DNA of 64,000 bases from SIG307 sp964545045 (lineage in GTDB: Bacteria; Bacillota; Clostridia; Lachnospirales; Lachnospiraceae). Under the pieces are notes generated by a model. That model made no database searches. It saw only the letters and a list, made by a program, of their open reading frames with translations, and was not told the origin of the DNA. The stretch lies in the NCBI GenBank assembly GCA_964545045.1, contig CAZJEN010000003.1, positions 62,001 to 126,000 on the forward strand, given 5' to 3'. Position 1 is the first letter of the stretch. Every line of letters begins with the position of its first letter. A program made the translations under genes and the position numbers. This document shows positions 16,578 to 25,258 of the stretch, piece after piece.

Positions 16578-17366
16578 TTATCTTTCCGCCGCAAAGCACC
16601 GGTAAAACCTTCTCCCCAGTCTCCGCTTTCCGGACCTTGCCTCCATATACTCCTCTATCATGGAAACTGTCATATCCACGCACTTCCAGTAAATCTTTTT
16701 CAAATCCCTACAACTTTTCACACACCTTAAACTCGGACGTTTCTTTATAACCAGACCGTACAACAGCCGGTACGTCCCGGTGGTAGCAAATAAAATCTGC
16801 AAGGTCACCCGTTTCAATGCTCCTCTCGCCGAAAGAAAATGATGCACACGAAGCATATCCCGTAGAGTCCCCTTAATCTGCCGCACCGACAACCACGGAA
16901 AGAACCTGTGAATCACCTCCGCGTTTTCCGTCGTCGGCACCACATGCCCCGCCAACGGATATTCAAAAGGATTTAACCCGTCTGTCACCATCAGACTCCG
17001 GTCCAACTCCGCTTCAATTTCCAGATGTCTGACTCCGTACTTTTTCTCATACTCTGCAATATAATCATGACACGGTCCATCCAGAACAAAATGACAAATA
17101 AACCCCAATAGATACGCAAGCGCTTTCTCGTCCGTTGTCAAAGAAAGACTCCTCTTAAAAAACCCGTAGGCATTCCGCTTATGCATCCGGAACCCGGTGA
17201 GACTCACCGGATTTGCCACCGCCCCGTGATAATAAAATAAAATATCCGGCCCGTAAAGCCCGATATCAAACAAATCCTCATGCAAATCCACAATCTTTCG
17301 AATTCCCTTTGGCAGACGCAGCTTCACATCCTGCCCAAACCGAAAATGCGTATAAGTCGCCGGCAT
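16578..17366 (-). CDS. Zinc-dependent phospholipase C-domain protein
   Basis: The 262-residue protein begins MPATYTHFRFGQDV and has LYGPDILFYYHG (about 39-50) and LLGFICHFVLDGPCHDYI with HLEIEAELDRSL, the His/Asp/Glu-rich ligands of the zinc-dependent phospholipase C domain common in Clostridia. No signal peptide is visible, so these proteins probably act inside the cell; true phospholipase activity has not been shown for this subgroup as far as I know. The ATG at 17366 has GGAGG upstream; the frame extends 17 codons further without a site. A basic C-terminal stretch ends the protein. Confidence 0.78.
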   Translation of the reverse strand: MPATYTHFRFGQDVKLRLPKGIRKIVDLHEDLFDIGLYGPDILFYYHGAVANPVSLTGFRMHKRNAYGFFKRSLSLTTDEKALAYLLGFICHFVLDGPCHDYIAEYEKKYGVRHLEIEAELDRSLMVTDGLNPFEYPLAGHVVPTTENAEVIHRFFPWLSVRQIKGTLRDMLRVHHFLSARGALKRVTLQILFATTGTYRLLYGLVIKKRPSLRCVKSCRDLKKIYWKCVDMTVSMIEEYMEARSGKRRLGRRFYRCFAAER

Positions 17367-17505
17367 ACCAACCCCTCCGTTTCTGATGACAATCCTAAAC
17401 TTTAAGTTAGTATGCACAAACTTGTTTCAAAGCAACCATTCTAAAATGAATTCCCATATTTTATGTAAAAGAAAAAACTTTCCGATATTATCATAACATA
17501 GCCTA

Positions 17506-17809
17506 GGGCTGTCGCCGCCTTCTTAGGGGACTTGCCCTGTTTTTACGCTTTGTAAAAGATGACACTTGGTTGTGGGAACGAATTTGAATTTGTTTTTGCT
17601 TTTCCCGAAGGGTCGCGCTTTTAGCGCAGTCGAAATCACCTCTTAGAAAAGACTGGGCGCGAGGTCGCCCCCGAGCGTCCTAGTCTTTCTTAGAGGAAGT
17701 TTGACGGAGCGTTGCGACTTGCAAAAACGGATTCAAATTCGTTCCCACAACACCTTTTCTCTTGACAGCGTAAAAACAGGGCCATCGCCTTTCTCACAAG
17801 CGACAGCCC
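17506..17809. repeat. 304-bp imperfect palindrome with perfect 10-bp ends (MITE-like or giant hairpin element)
   Basis: The element starts GGGCTGTCGC (17506-17515) and ends with its exact reverse complement GCGACAGCCC (17800-17809). Further perfectly paired blocks inside are 16 bp (17534-17549 with 17767-17782) and 21 bp (17569-17589 with 17731-17751). Near the centre are CCTCTTAGAAAAGACTGGG and its near-complement at 17684-17702. It codes for nothing recognisable. It lies 12 bp after the purF stop, so it may also end that transcript. No clear target-site duplication is visible at the edges. The rest of the 17367-17821 gap (17367-17505) shows nothing else. Confidence 0.75.
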
Positions 17810-17821
17810 GTTCCTCTTCTC

Positions 17822-19222
17822 TTACTCTCTTCCGCTCCAGCAATACGTACAAAGCTTGCTCGGATCGATTCCCACGGATTCAATCATGTCATCCAGACGA
17901 TGGAACCGTAAGGAAGTAAAATTAAGCTTCTTTCTGATTTGCTCTACCATATCGTTATATTTTGCGGATTCCGGGTTGATGTACTCTTCCAAATCCACAT
18001 CCATCTTACCCTCACGCTCCGCAATGATTCGTCTCGTAATCAAATCCATCTCCGAATTGGAACGGGAGAAGTTAAGATACTTACAACCAAACATAAGCGG
18101 CGGACAGGCAGTACGAATATGCACTTCCTTTGCTCCGCTCTGATATAAAAACTCCGTGGTCTCACCGAGCTGTGTACCGCGCACGATGGAATCGTCGATT
18201 AAAAGCAGGCTCTTATCCTGAATCAAATCATGCACCGGAAGCATCTTCATCTTTGCAATCATGTTACGCTGGCTCTGAATGGTCGGCATAAAGGAACGCG
18301 GCCAGGTCGGCGTGTATTTAATAAACGGTCTGGAAAACGGAATGCCGGAAGCGTTTGCATACCCGATGGCGTGCGGCGTACCGGAATCCGGAATGCCTGC
18401 CACGCTGTCCGGCTTCACATCATCACGTTTTGCCAGCTTTGCTCCGCAGTTATAACGCATTTCTTCTACACTGACTCCCTCGTAGGAAGAGGACGGATAA
18501 CCGTAATATACCCAAAGGAACGTACAAATCCGCATCTCCGTACCCGGCTTTGCAAGAGTAATCACAGCCTCCGGGGTCATGACAACGATTTCTCCCGGAC
18601 CCAGCTCTTTATAATCCTGATAACCTAAATTCAAGTAAGCAAAGCATTCAAAGGACGCACAAAACGCACCGTTCTTCTTACCGATGGCAACCGGAGTTCT
18701 GCCGTACTTATCACGGGCCGCATAGATTCCCTTCGGTGTCATGACTAAAATGGTCATGGAACCCTGAATCACATCCTGGGCATACTGAATCCCCTCTACC
18801 AGATTTTCCTGCTGGTTAATGAGCGCTGCCACCAACTCCGTGGCATTGATATCGCCACCGCTCATTTCCAGGAAATGAGATCCGCCGGACTTAAAGATTT
18901 TCTGAACAAGCTCTTCCAGATTATTGATTTTACCTACGGTAATAATGGAATAGGTACCGTGATGGGAACGTACCAAAAGCGGCTGCGGTTCGTAATCGGA
19001 AATACATCCGATACCCATATTTCCCTTCATTTCGTTAACATCTTTTTCAAACTTGGTACGAAACGGTGAATTTTCAATGTTATGAATGGAACGGTCAAAT
19101 CCGTTCTCTCCGTATACTGCCATACCACCGCGTCTGGTACCTAAGTGGGAATGGTAGTCTGTTCCGAAAAATAAATCAAATACACAATCCTCTTTTGAGG
19201 CTACCGCAAAAAATCCGCCCAT
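17822..19222 (-). CDS. purF: Amidophosphoribosyltransferase (PurF) homologue lacking the N-terminal catalytic cysteine
   Basis: PurF makes phosphoribosylamine from PRPP and glutamine, the first step of purine synthesis. The 466 residues keep the glutaminase fold (HSHLGTRRGGMAVYG matches the LQHRGQEGAG block), the PRPP-binding loop LLIDDSIVRGTQLGET (about 338-353) and Cys residues CPPLMFGC and the terminal CTYCWSG, which correspond to the 4Fe-4S ligands of the B. subtilis enzyme. However, the mature enzyme's N-terminal Cys is replaced: the chain begins MGGFFAVAS instead of (M)CG(I/V)FG. The glutaminase half should therefore be inactive, and the protein might use free ammonia, a partner glutaminase, or serve another role. 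No other purine gene is adjacent. Confidence 0.85.
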   Translation of the reverse strand: MGGFFAVASKEDCVFDLFFGTDYHSHLGTRRGGMAVYGENGFDRSIHNIENSPFRTKFEKDVNEMKGNMGIGCISDYEPQPLLVRSHHGTYSIITVGKINNLEELVQKIFKSGGSHFLEMSGGDINATELVAALINQQENLVEGIQYAQDVIQGSMTILVMTPKGIYAARDKYGRTPVAIGKKNGAFCASFECFAYLNLGYQDYKELGPGEIVVMTPEAVITLAKPGTEMRICTFLWVYYGYPSSSYEGVSVEEMRYNCGAKLAKRDDVKPDSVAGIPDSGTPHAIGYANASGIPFSRPFIKYTPTWPRSFMPTIQSQRNMIAKMKMLPVHDLIQDKSLLLIDDSIVRGTQLGETTEFLYQSGAKEVHIRTACPPLMFGCKYLNFSRSNSEMDLITRRIIAEREGKMDVDLEEYINPESAKYNDMVEQIRKKLNFTSLRFHRLDDMIESVGIDPSKLCTYCWSGRE

Positions 19223-19303
19223 TTGCCAATCCTCCGATTTCTATTCCGTCGTATCCTGCATTCTGCAACTCCCAAACCGTGTTCTACGAAAACCACGTCC
19301 TAT

Positions 19304-19332
19304 ATTGTAATATAATTTTTCTCGGAATGCAA
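19304..19332 (-). promoter_or_regulatory. Possible promoter of the purF homologue
   Basis: TACAAT (-10) with a weak TTGCAT 17 bp upstream on the minus strand, about 80 bp before the start codon. The -35 match is poor. No PurR-type box or purine riboswitch was recognised in the leader. Confidence 0.4.
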
Positions 19333-19342
19333 TACGCAAAAT

Positions 19343-19368
19343 TGACGGATTTACAAAGAAATCCGCCA
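19343..19368 (-). terminator. Terminator of the metal ATPase operon
   Basis: TGGCGGATTT and AAATCCGTCA pair as a 10-bp stem with one wobble around CTTTGT, followed by ATTTTG on the minus strand, 15 bp after the ATPase stop. Confidence 0.6.
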
Positions 19369-19383
19369 ACTCTATTGTTTACT

Positions 19384-21267
19384 TTATTTCATTTTCAATA
19401 CCCGCATGGCATTTAAAATCGCAAGCACCGACACTCCCACATCCGCAAATACCGCTTCCCACATAGTGGCCATACCGAGAGCTCCCAGAAGAAGTACCAG
19501 CAGCTTTACTCCCAGCGCAAATACGATATTCTGCTTTACGATGGTAAGGGTCTTTCGGGAGATTCTGACTACAGTAGCAATCTTTTTCACGTCATCATCC
19601 ATCAGAACGATATCCGCCGCTTCGATTGCCGCATCGGAGCCCATGCTTCCCATGGCAATACCGATATCCGCTCTTGTAAGAACCGGTGCATCGTTGATAC
19701 CATCTCCCACAAAGGCCAGCTTTTCTTTGCCGTTCCGCTCCTCAAGCAGTTCCTCTACCTTACTTACCTTATCTCCCGGAAGAAGGTCCGCATAGACTTC
19801 CGTAAGTCCCAGCTCCTTTGCCACAGCCTCTGCCGCAGCCCTCCGGTCTCCGGTCAACATGACAAATTTCTTTACTCCGGCACGACGCATCAAAGTAATC
19901 GCTTCCTTTGCCCCCTCCTTCAAAGAGTCCGCAATGACAATACTACCGGCAAATACGCCGTCCACTGCCACATATACCACGGTTCCGGCCTGCTCACAAG
20001 TAACGTAAGAAACGCCTTCCCTTTTCATCAGTTTTTCATTACCCAGCAGCACCGTTTTCCCGTCTGCCAAGGCACGGATTCCGTGTCCCGCCACTTCCTC
20101 CGCATTCTTTATCCGCTCTGCCTCAACCGGCTTCCCGTAAGCCTCCCGCAGTGCCTCTGCGATGGGATGGTTGGAATACATTTCTCCGTAAGCGGCAATC
20201 TCTAACAGCTCTGCCTCGGAACAGCCTTGCGGATATACCCCCGCCACCTTAAACTCTCCCTTTGTCAGCGTTCCTGTTTTATCAAACACAACGGTAGACA
20301 CCTCCGCCATTGCTTCCAGGTAATTGCTTCCCTTTACCAACACGCCCCGCTTTGATGCCGCACCGATACCTCCAAAAAAGCCCAGCGGCACAGAAATCAC
20401 CAATGCGCACGGACAGGATACCACAAGAAAAATACAGGCTTTTTCCAACCAAATCCCGAAGGAATCTCCCGTAATCAAAGGCGGCAGCACTGCCAATAAC
20501 ACCGCACCGATGGTAACACACGGCGTATAATACTTCGCAAACTTCGTGATAAAGTTTTCCGTCTTTGCCTTTTTACTGCTTGCGTTTTCCACCAGTTCCA
20601 AAATCTTTGACACGGTGGAATCCTCAAACTCCTTCGTTACCCGTACCCGCAATGTTCCGCTGCCGTTGACGCAACCGCTGATAATTTCATCCCCTGCCGT
20701 CACGGTACGAGGCACCGATTCACCGGTCAACGCCGTCGTATCCAAAAGAGAGCTTCCTTCCACTACGATACCGTCAAGGGGCACCCGTTCTCCCGGCTTA
20801 ATTACAATAATACTACCTACCTCTACTTCATCCGGGTCCACCTCGGTCAGCACGCCGTCCGTTTCCAGATTCGCATACTCCGGACAAATATCCATCATAT
20901 CAGAAATCGCCCGGCGTGACTTGCCCACCGCATAGCTTTGGAACAACTCTCCCGTCTGATAAAACAGCATCACCGCCACCGCTTCCAGATATTCTCCCAC
21001 AAAAAACGCACCGAAGGTAGCGATAACCATCAGAAAGTTTTCATCGAAAACCTGCCCATGAACTATATTGCGAATAGCCTTCCATAAAATATCATAACCG
21101 ATAACCAGATACGGAATCAAATGTATCGTCAGTAATATCCAACGTTTCCCCGGAGCATCCGGACCAAGTGCCGCAAAACCGCCGCCATGCTCCGCCACAA
21201 ACAGCCCTACAAATATACAAAACACAATCAGAATCCGAATCAGGACCTTTTTTTGCTTAGCATCCAT
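19384..21267 (-). CDS. cadA: Heavy-metal P1B-type ATPase (Zn/Cd/Pb-exporting type)
   Basis: Membrane pump that exports soft divalent metals using ATP. The 627-residue protein has two N-terminal membrane segments, the actuator motif TGESVP, the metal-binding membrane motif SCPCALVISVP (CPC), the phosphorylation site DKTGTLTKGEF, HP-containing SNHPIAEAL for nucleotide binding, and the hinge GDGINDAPVL with MGSMGSDAAIEAADIVLM. CPC followed by ALVISVPLGFFGG and the C-terminal ADVGVS point to the zinc/cadmium subgroup. It has no N-terminal HMA domain; a stand-alone HMA protein is encoded just upstream. Regulation is probably through the ArsR-family gene at the head of the operon. Confidence 0.92.
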   Translation of the reverse strand: MDAKQKKVLIRILIVFCIFVGLFVAEHGGGFAALGPDAPGKRWILLTIHLIPYLVIGYDILWKAIRNIVHGQVFDENFLMVIATFGAFFVGEYLEAVAVMLFYQTGELFQSYAVGKSRRAISDMMDICPEYANLETDGVLTEVDPDEVEVGSIIVIKPGERVPLDGIVVEGSSLLDTTALTGESVPRTVTAGDEIISGCVNGSGTLRVRVTKEFEDSTVSKILELVENASSKKAKTENFITKFAKYYTPCVTIGAVLLAVLPPLITGDSFGIWLEKACIFLVVSCPCALVISVPLGFFGGIGAASKRGVLVKGSNYLEAMAEVSTVVFDKTGTLTKGEFKVAGVYPQGCSEAELLEIAAYGEMYSNHPIAEALREAYGKPVEAERIKNAEEVAGHGIRALADGKTVLLGNEKLMKREGVSYVTCEQAGTVVYVAVDGVFAGSIVIADSLKEGAKEAITLMRRAGVKKFVMLTGDRRAAAEAVAKELGLTEVYADLLPGDKVSKVEELLEERNGKEKLAFVGDGINDAPVLTRADIGIAMGSMGSDAAIEAADIVLMDDDVKKIATVVRISRKTLTIVKQNIVFALGVKLLVLLLGALGMATMWEAVFADVGVSVLAILNAMRVLKMK

Positions 21268-21301
21268 ACATACACTTCCTCTCTTTCGGATATCACTTCC
21301 T

Positions 21302-21520
21302 TTATAACAGTATCTTACAGTCCGGCTCTACCTTCTTACAAACTGCAACCACCTGCTCCATAATCTCATCCATACGAGCCTCATCCGCCTCAATGGTCAG
21401 CTTCTGCATCATAAAACTGACCGTAGCGTCCTCTACACCATCAATCTTCTTAATCGCCTCTTCCATCTTTGCCGCACAGTTTGCACAATCCAAATCCTGC
21501 ATTTTAAACTTTTTCTTCAT
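21302..21520 (-). CDS. Stand-alone HMA-domain metal-binding protein
   Basis: A 72-residue ferredoxin-like metallochaperone domain. MKKKFKMQDLDCANCAAKMEEAI contains the Cys-x-x-Cys metal site (DCANC at about 11-15), followed by KKIDGVEDATVSFMMQKLTIE, typical of the N-terminal domain of CadA/ZntA pumps. AGGAGG with an eight-base spacer precedes the ATG. It lies between the regulator and the ATPase, which itself lacks this domain, so the domain seems to have been split off as a separate delivery protein. Confidence 0.9.
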   Translation of the reverse strand: MKKKFKMQDLDCANCAAKMEEAIKKIDGVEDATVSFMMQKLTIEADEARMDEIMEQVVAVCKKVEPDCKILL

Positions 21521-21587
21521 AACTCTATCCTCCTGATTTTTCTATTATAGTTACTCCACCTTTATCAGCGTCCGGTTATCCTAGCTT

Positions 21588-21947
21588 TTATTCCTCTATA
21601 TGCTCCAATCCCTGACCGATGATTGCTCTTACGTGATCATCTGCCAAAGAATAGAAAATAGACTTGCCTGCTCTTCTGTTTTTTACCAGCTTCGCCTGCT
21701 TCAAAATCTTTAACTGATGGGACACCGCCGACTGGGTCATCTGCAGCGCCTCTGCCAAATCACACACACATACCTCTGCCTCAAACAGCACAAACAAAAT
21801 CCGAATCCGGGTGGAATCTCCGAATACCTTGAACAACTCCGCCAAATCGTATAACTTCTCTTCCTTCGGCATTTGTGCCGTTACCTTCTGCAGTAAATCC
21901 TCGTGAACACAAACACTATCACAACATGCCACACCGTTTTGCTGCAT
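21588..21947 (-). CDS. ArsR/SmtB-family metal-responsive repressor
   Basis: A 119-residue winged-helix repressor. It has N-terminal Cys pairs (CCDSVC at about 8-13), the alpha-3 metal motif EVCVCDLAEAL (CVC), the recognition helix MTQSAVSHQLKILKQAKLV and a C-terminal helix DDHVRAIIGQGLEHIEE with Asp/His residues placed as in the alpha-5 zinc site. Both CadC-like and SmtB/CzrA-like sites are thus possible; the sensed metal is probably cadmium, lead or zinc. AAAGGAG precedes the ATG. It heads the operon and a perfect palindrome overlaps its expected transcription start. Confidence 0.92.
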   Translation of the reverse strand: MQQNGVACCDSVCVHEDLLQKVTAQMPKEEKLYDLAELFKVFGDSTRIRILFVLFEAEVCVCDLAEALQMTQSAVSHQLKILKQAKLVKNRRAGKSIFYSLADDHVRAIIGQGLEHIEE

Positions 21948-22014
21948 CCTTTTTGTCTCCTTTCCGATGTACTTTCATTTTTCGATTTAAATCTCGTACC
22001 TTTATTTTCTGCTT

Positions 22015-22036
22015 CATATGAATAGTCATTCATATG
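22015..22036. promoter_or_regulatory. ArsR/SmtB-type operator CATATGAAT-N4-ATTCATATG
   Basis: A perfect 9-bp inverted repeat around AGTC, immediately downstream of the -10 box and over the start of transcription. The shape matches known SmtB/ArsR/CadC operators (ATATGAA...TTCATAT), which supports metal-regulated autorepression. Confidence 0.82.
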
Positions 22037-22045
22037 TTCATTTAT

Positions 22046-22074
22046 ATAATACTGTCATTTTCCAAATTTGTCAA
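22046..22074 (-). promoter_or_regulatory. Promoter of the metal-resistance operon
   Basis: TTGACA, 17-bp spacer, TATTAT on the minus strand, directly upstream of the operator. Confidence 0.8.
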
Positions 22075-22146
22075 GTCAGTTTTTCTCTTTCCGATTCTTT
22101 TTTTCTTCTCTGTTCCTCTCCTCGCTTACACTCGCCCGTTCTCCTT

Positions 22147-23934
22147 TTACTCCTCCAAAAGTCTAAGGCTTTCCTCCACACACACCGTTCCCCAACCGAT
22201 ATACGGATTCGGGTATTCCGTGAAACCGGTAAGTTCCCGTGCTCCTCGGAGCAAATAAGCTTTCAATCGTTCTCCGTACAAATACGGGGCATTTCCCTCC
22301 GTAATCCCCCACTGCATCAAAAGCGCTGCACAGCCCGTTACAAAAGGAGTTGCCATGGAGGTGCCGGTTTTCGTCGTATAACCGCCTCCCGGAGCGCAGG
22401 ATACAATCTCCACCCCCGGTGCCGCCAAATCCGGCTTCACTCTGCTACAGCCTGCCTCTCCTCTCGGATATCCTCTTCCTGAAAAACTTGTAATACTGCC
22501 TGTTCGTGCATCATAAGCTGCCACCGCAATGGGACGCTCCGCCGTGGATGGAACCGTCAGTGTCCGTTCCGGCGTTGCCTGTAAAAAACGGGTTACGGTA
22601 CTTTGTACACCTCCCACAATCCAAATATCATATTCTCCGTCCATAATCCGTACGGGACGCAGCCGGATACGCCAAGTTCCCTCCTCCAGAGTACTCCCCT
22701 CCCCCCGTAATGTAATTCCGATTTCCCGTAGCATCCGGTAGGGTGTTGCTTCTCCCACAAACACCTCTGCCACAGAATCTCCGAAATCAAGTACCACACC
22801 GGATGCTGCCGGATAACCTTTGATAGCGGTACCTCCTCTGTTCCCCGACACTCCCCCACTGTTACCGGATTCCCTTGTAGTTATCGGCAGTTGACGTATC
22901 GTTCCGGAGGGTGAGACCAAAGAAATCTCTATCGAATCCAGCGCACTGAGCCAAAGCCCCATGCGGATATTGCGTTCTGTGGGGCCCACGGAAAGAAGCA
23001 GCTCTCTCGCCGTTCCTCCATTCTCCATATCGTCCTTCAAAAACACATCTCCCACATGCCATCCCAATGCGGCATTATTTCCCGTGCCGATACAAATGCA
23101 CGTCCTTCCGTACAGTGCTACCGTATCCAGATACGTCTCCAAAAGACTCCGTCCGTCATGGGCTCCCTCATTATTTCCAAAGGACAAATTGATACTGAGC
23201 GGTTTTCCCATAGTTACCGCATATCGCACGCAAAAATCCACTGCAGTCATCAAATTGGTGGTCTGTGGGAAAGGATCCGCCTGGGTTCCCCCAAGCTTTA
23301 CCACCAGCAATTTACTTTCATAGGCCACACCCCTATACCGTCCGCCGGAAGCCCTGCCGTTTCCGGCGGCAATCCCCGCCACATGAGTCCCGTGTCCCGA
23401 CAAATCCGATTCCGGTACAAGGCTTCCGCCTTCAGTCGTCTGTTCCCCGCGCAGTGCCGCATCGATACGGTCTTTTGTGTAGAGCACACCGTCTAAATAT
23501 CCTTCCGGCGGTGTATTTTCATATCGCACGCCGCTTTCTGATTGCACCTCTGCCGGACGCTCCCCCTCCTGCTGATATGCCGTCTGGTCCCACAATGCCA
23601 CAATCCGCGTTGTTCCGTCCTCGTTTCTGAAATCCGGATGGGTATAATCAATGCCGGAATCAATAATCGCCACCAGTACCCCTCTGCCGTTCAAACCCGG
23701 ATTTCGTGCCTGCAACGCCGTCACACAGGCCTCTCTTCTCCCGCCTGTCACCTCGGTATACACACGCGACGGCACTTCCGTCCAAAGAATCTCTTCCGCA
23801 GAAAGCAAAAGCGGAGCAAGCTCCTGCCGGATACGCACAATGGCATATCCGCCCAGAAGCTCCTCCGCTACAAAACCGATTTCTTCGGCCAAACGCTTCA
23901 AATCTCCCACATACCGCACAATCAATTCCAGCAT
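22147..23934 (-). CDS. S8 subtilisin-like serine protease (Csp/CspB-like)
   Basis: A 595-residue protease of the clostridial Csp type, relatives of which process the germination enzyme SleC in spore formers. The triad is complete: Asp in VAIIDSGIDYTHPDF (about 95), His in SGHGTHVAGIAAG (about 185) and Ser in TKTGTSMATPFVTG (about 530). An insertion between His and Ser (about 305-460) contains the jelly-roll-like domain typical of Csp proteins. It has an N-terminal prodomain-like region but no signal peptide. The track frame begins at a GTG followed at once by ATG; I take the ATG at 23934, although no good ribosome binding site is visible. Its role here (germination or other) is inferred from family. 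Confidence 0.82.
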   Translation of the reverse strand: MLELIVRYVGDLKRLAEEIGFVAEELLGGYAIVRIRQELAPLLLSAEEILWTEVPSRVYTEVTGGRREACVTALQARNPGLNGRGVLVAIIDSGIDYTHPDFRNEDGTTRIVALWDQTAYQQEGERPAEVQSESGVRYENTPPEGYLDGVLYTKDRIDAALRGEQTTEGGSLVPESDLSGHGTHVAGIAAGNGRASGGRYRGVAYESKLLVVKLGGTQADPFPQTTNLMTAVDFCVRYAVTMGKPLSINLSFGNNEGAHDGRSLLETYLDTVALYGRTCICIGTGNNAALGWHVGDVFLKDDMENGGTARELLLSVGPTERNIRMGLWLSALDSIEISLVSPSGTIRQLPITTRESGNSGGVSGNRGGTAIKGYPAASGVVLDFGDSVAEVFVGEATPYRMLREIGITLRGEGSTLEEGTWRIRLRPVRIMDGEYDIWIVGGVQSTVTRFLQATPERTLTVPSTAERPIAVAAYDARTGSITSFSGRGYPRGEAGCSRVKPDLAAPGVEIVSCAPGGGYTTKTGTSMATPFVTGCAALLMQWGITEGNAPYLYGERLKAYLLRGARELTGFTEYPNPYIGWGTVCVEESLRLLEE

Positions 23935-24009
23935 CACAATACATCCGAGAATTCCCTTGCACCAGTATATTCCTTTTCAAAAGGCTATGTTCCACTTCTT
24001 CGTTTTCCC

Positions 24010-25035
24010 CTACAACAACTCCGCCACCTGCTCCACCGCTTGCTTTGTCGTCGCCCAGCTGGTTGCAAACCGCACCACGGAATGATTCTCGTCCAGTGCC
24101 TCCCAAAAGCTGATTTTCACCTGCCTCTGAAGCTTCTGCATCAACTTATTTTCCAGCACCACAAAAATCTGATTGGTCGGGGTTTCCAGATACATCTGAT
24201 ACCCTTTTTCTTTTAAAATGCCCCGTAGCAGCTCCGCCATTTCGATGGCATTTCTGCTGATTTCCGTATACATATTGTCCGTAAACAGTGTATCAAACTG
24301 GATTCCCAGCAAACGGCCCTTTGCCAAAAGAGCACCGTGCTGCTTTACTAACGTCAGGAACTGCTTCGGCATATTTCTCTTCGTAAATACAACGGCTTCA
24401 CCGCATAATGCGCCTACCTTTGTTCCGCCGATATAAAATACATCGCAAAGGCGCGCAATATCCGGCAACGTCACATCCGTCCCCGGGCTGACCAAACCGT
24501 AACCGAGACGCGCTCCGTCCAGATAAAGCGGAAGTTCATACTCCTTACAAACCTCCGAAAGTGCAGTCAGTTCCTCCTTCGTATACAAGGTACCGTACTC
24601 CGTCGGGTGGGAAATATATACCATCCCCGGAAATACCATGTGGTCCTTACTTTCATCTCCGTAAAACTTTATCAGGTAATCTTTTACGGTCTGCGCCGCC
24701 AGTTTTCCGTCCTTTTGCGGCAGAGCAATTACCTTATGCCCTGTAAATTCGATAGCCCCCGCCTCATGAATACTGACATGCCCCGTATCCGCGGCAAGCA
24801 CGCCTTCATAGGACCGCAACATAGAATCAATGACAGTCTGATTCGTCTGGGTTCCCCCCACAAGAAAGCGAATCTGTGCCTGCGGACACTCGCAAGCTTC
24901 CTTAATCTTCTCTATAGCAGAGGCACAATACGGGTCCTCACCGTAGCCGGAAGCCTGTTCCAGATTGGTTTCCAGTAATCTTTGCAAAATCCGCGGATGT
25001 GCTCCTTCGGAATAATCATTTTCAAATGCTAACAT
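24010..25035 (-). CDS. ltaE: Low-specificity L-threonine aldolase
   Basis: PLP enzyme splitting threonine or allo-threonine into glycine and acetaldehyde. The 341-residue protein begins MLAFENDYSEGAHPRIL, has the substrate loop HEAGAIEFTGHKV, the block LYLDGARLGYGL with the PLP-binding Asp, and the Schiff-base lysine in VFYIGGTKVGALCGEAVVF (about 205). Length and motif order are normal. It lies upstream of the Csp-like protease gene with about 75 bp between them; a shared transcript is possible but unproven. Confidence 0.9.
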   Translation of the reverse strand: MLAFENDYSEGAHPRILQRLLETNLEQASGYGEDPYCASAIEKIKEACECPQAQIRFLVGGTQTNQTVIDSMLRSYEGVLAADTGHVSIHEAGAIEFTGHKVIALPQKDGKLAAQTVKDYLIKFYGDESKDHMVFPGMVYISHPTEYGTLYTKEELTALSEVCKEYELPLYLDGARLGYGLVSPGTDVTLPDIARLCDVFYIGGTKVGALCGEAVVFTKRNMPKQFLTLVKQHGALLAKGRLLGIQFDTLFTDNMYTEISRNAIEMAELLRGILKEKGYQMYLETPTNQIFVVLENKLMQKLQRQVKISFWEALDENHSVVRFATSWATTKQAVEQVAELL

Positions 25036-25258
25036 ATCGATTCTCCTTTTCTCTTGGGGTAAGTAATTTCCCTCTCTCTATCATACCATGCTCTATATTG
25101 TATTTCAAGCATTCTCTTTTTCTCAGAAGAAACAACATTTCTCCATGCAGCTACAACATAGTTCCATTGTTATTTCCACAGAACTATGCTTAACTTTATT
25201 TATCAGGTATGACAAAGCTTTTATTTAACAAACAACATTTACAATAGGAGGTACTTTT

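Noticed and set aside
17506..17809. Large palindrome considered as a tRNA, rRNA fragment or attenuator alone
   Set aside because: No anticodon-type arms or conserved rRNA parts; the length and terminal repeats fit a mobile-type element better.
23542..24216. 224-codon plus-strand frame across the protease and aldolase genes
   Set aside because: Antisense to two clear genes; no start signal.
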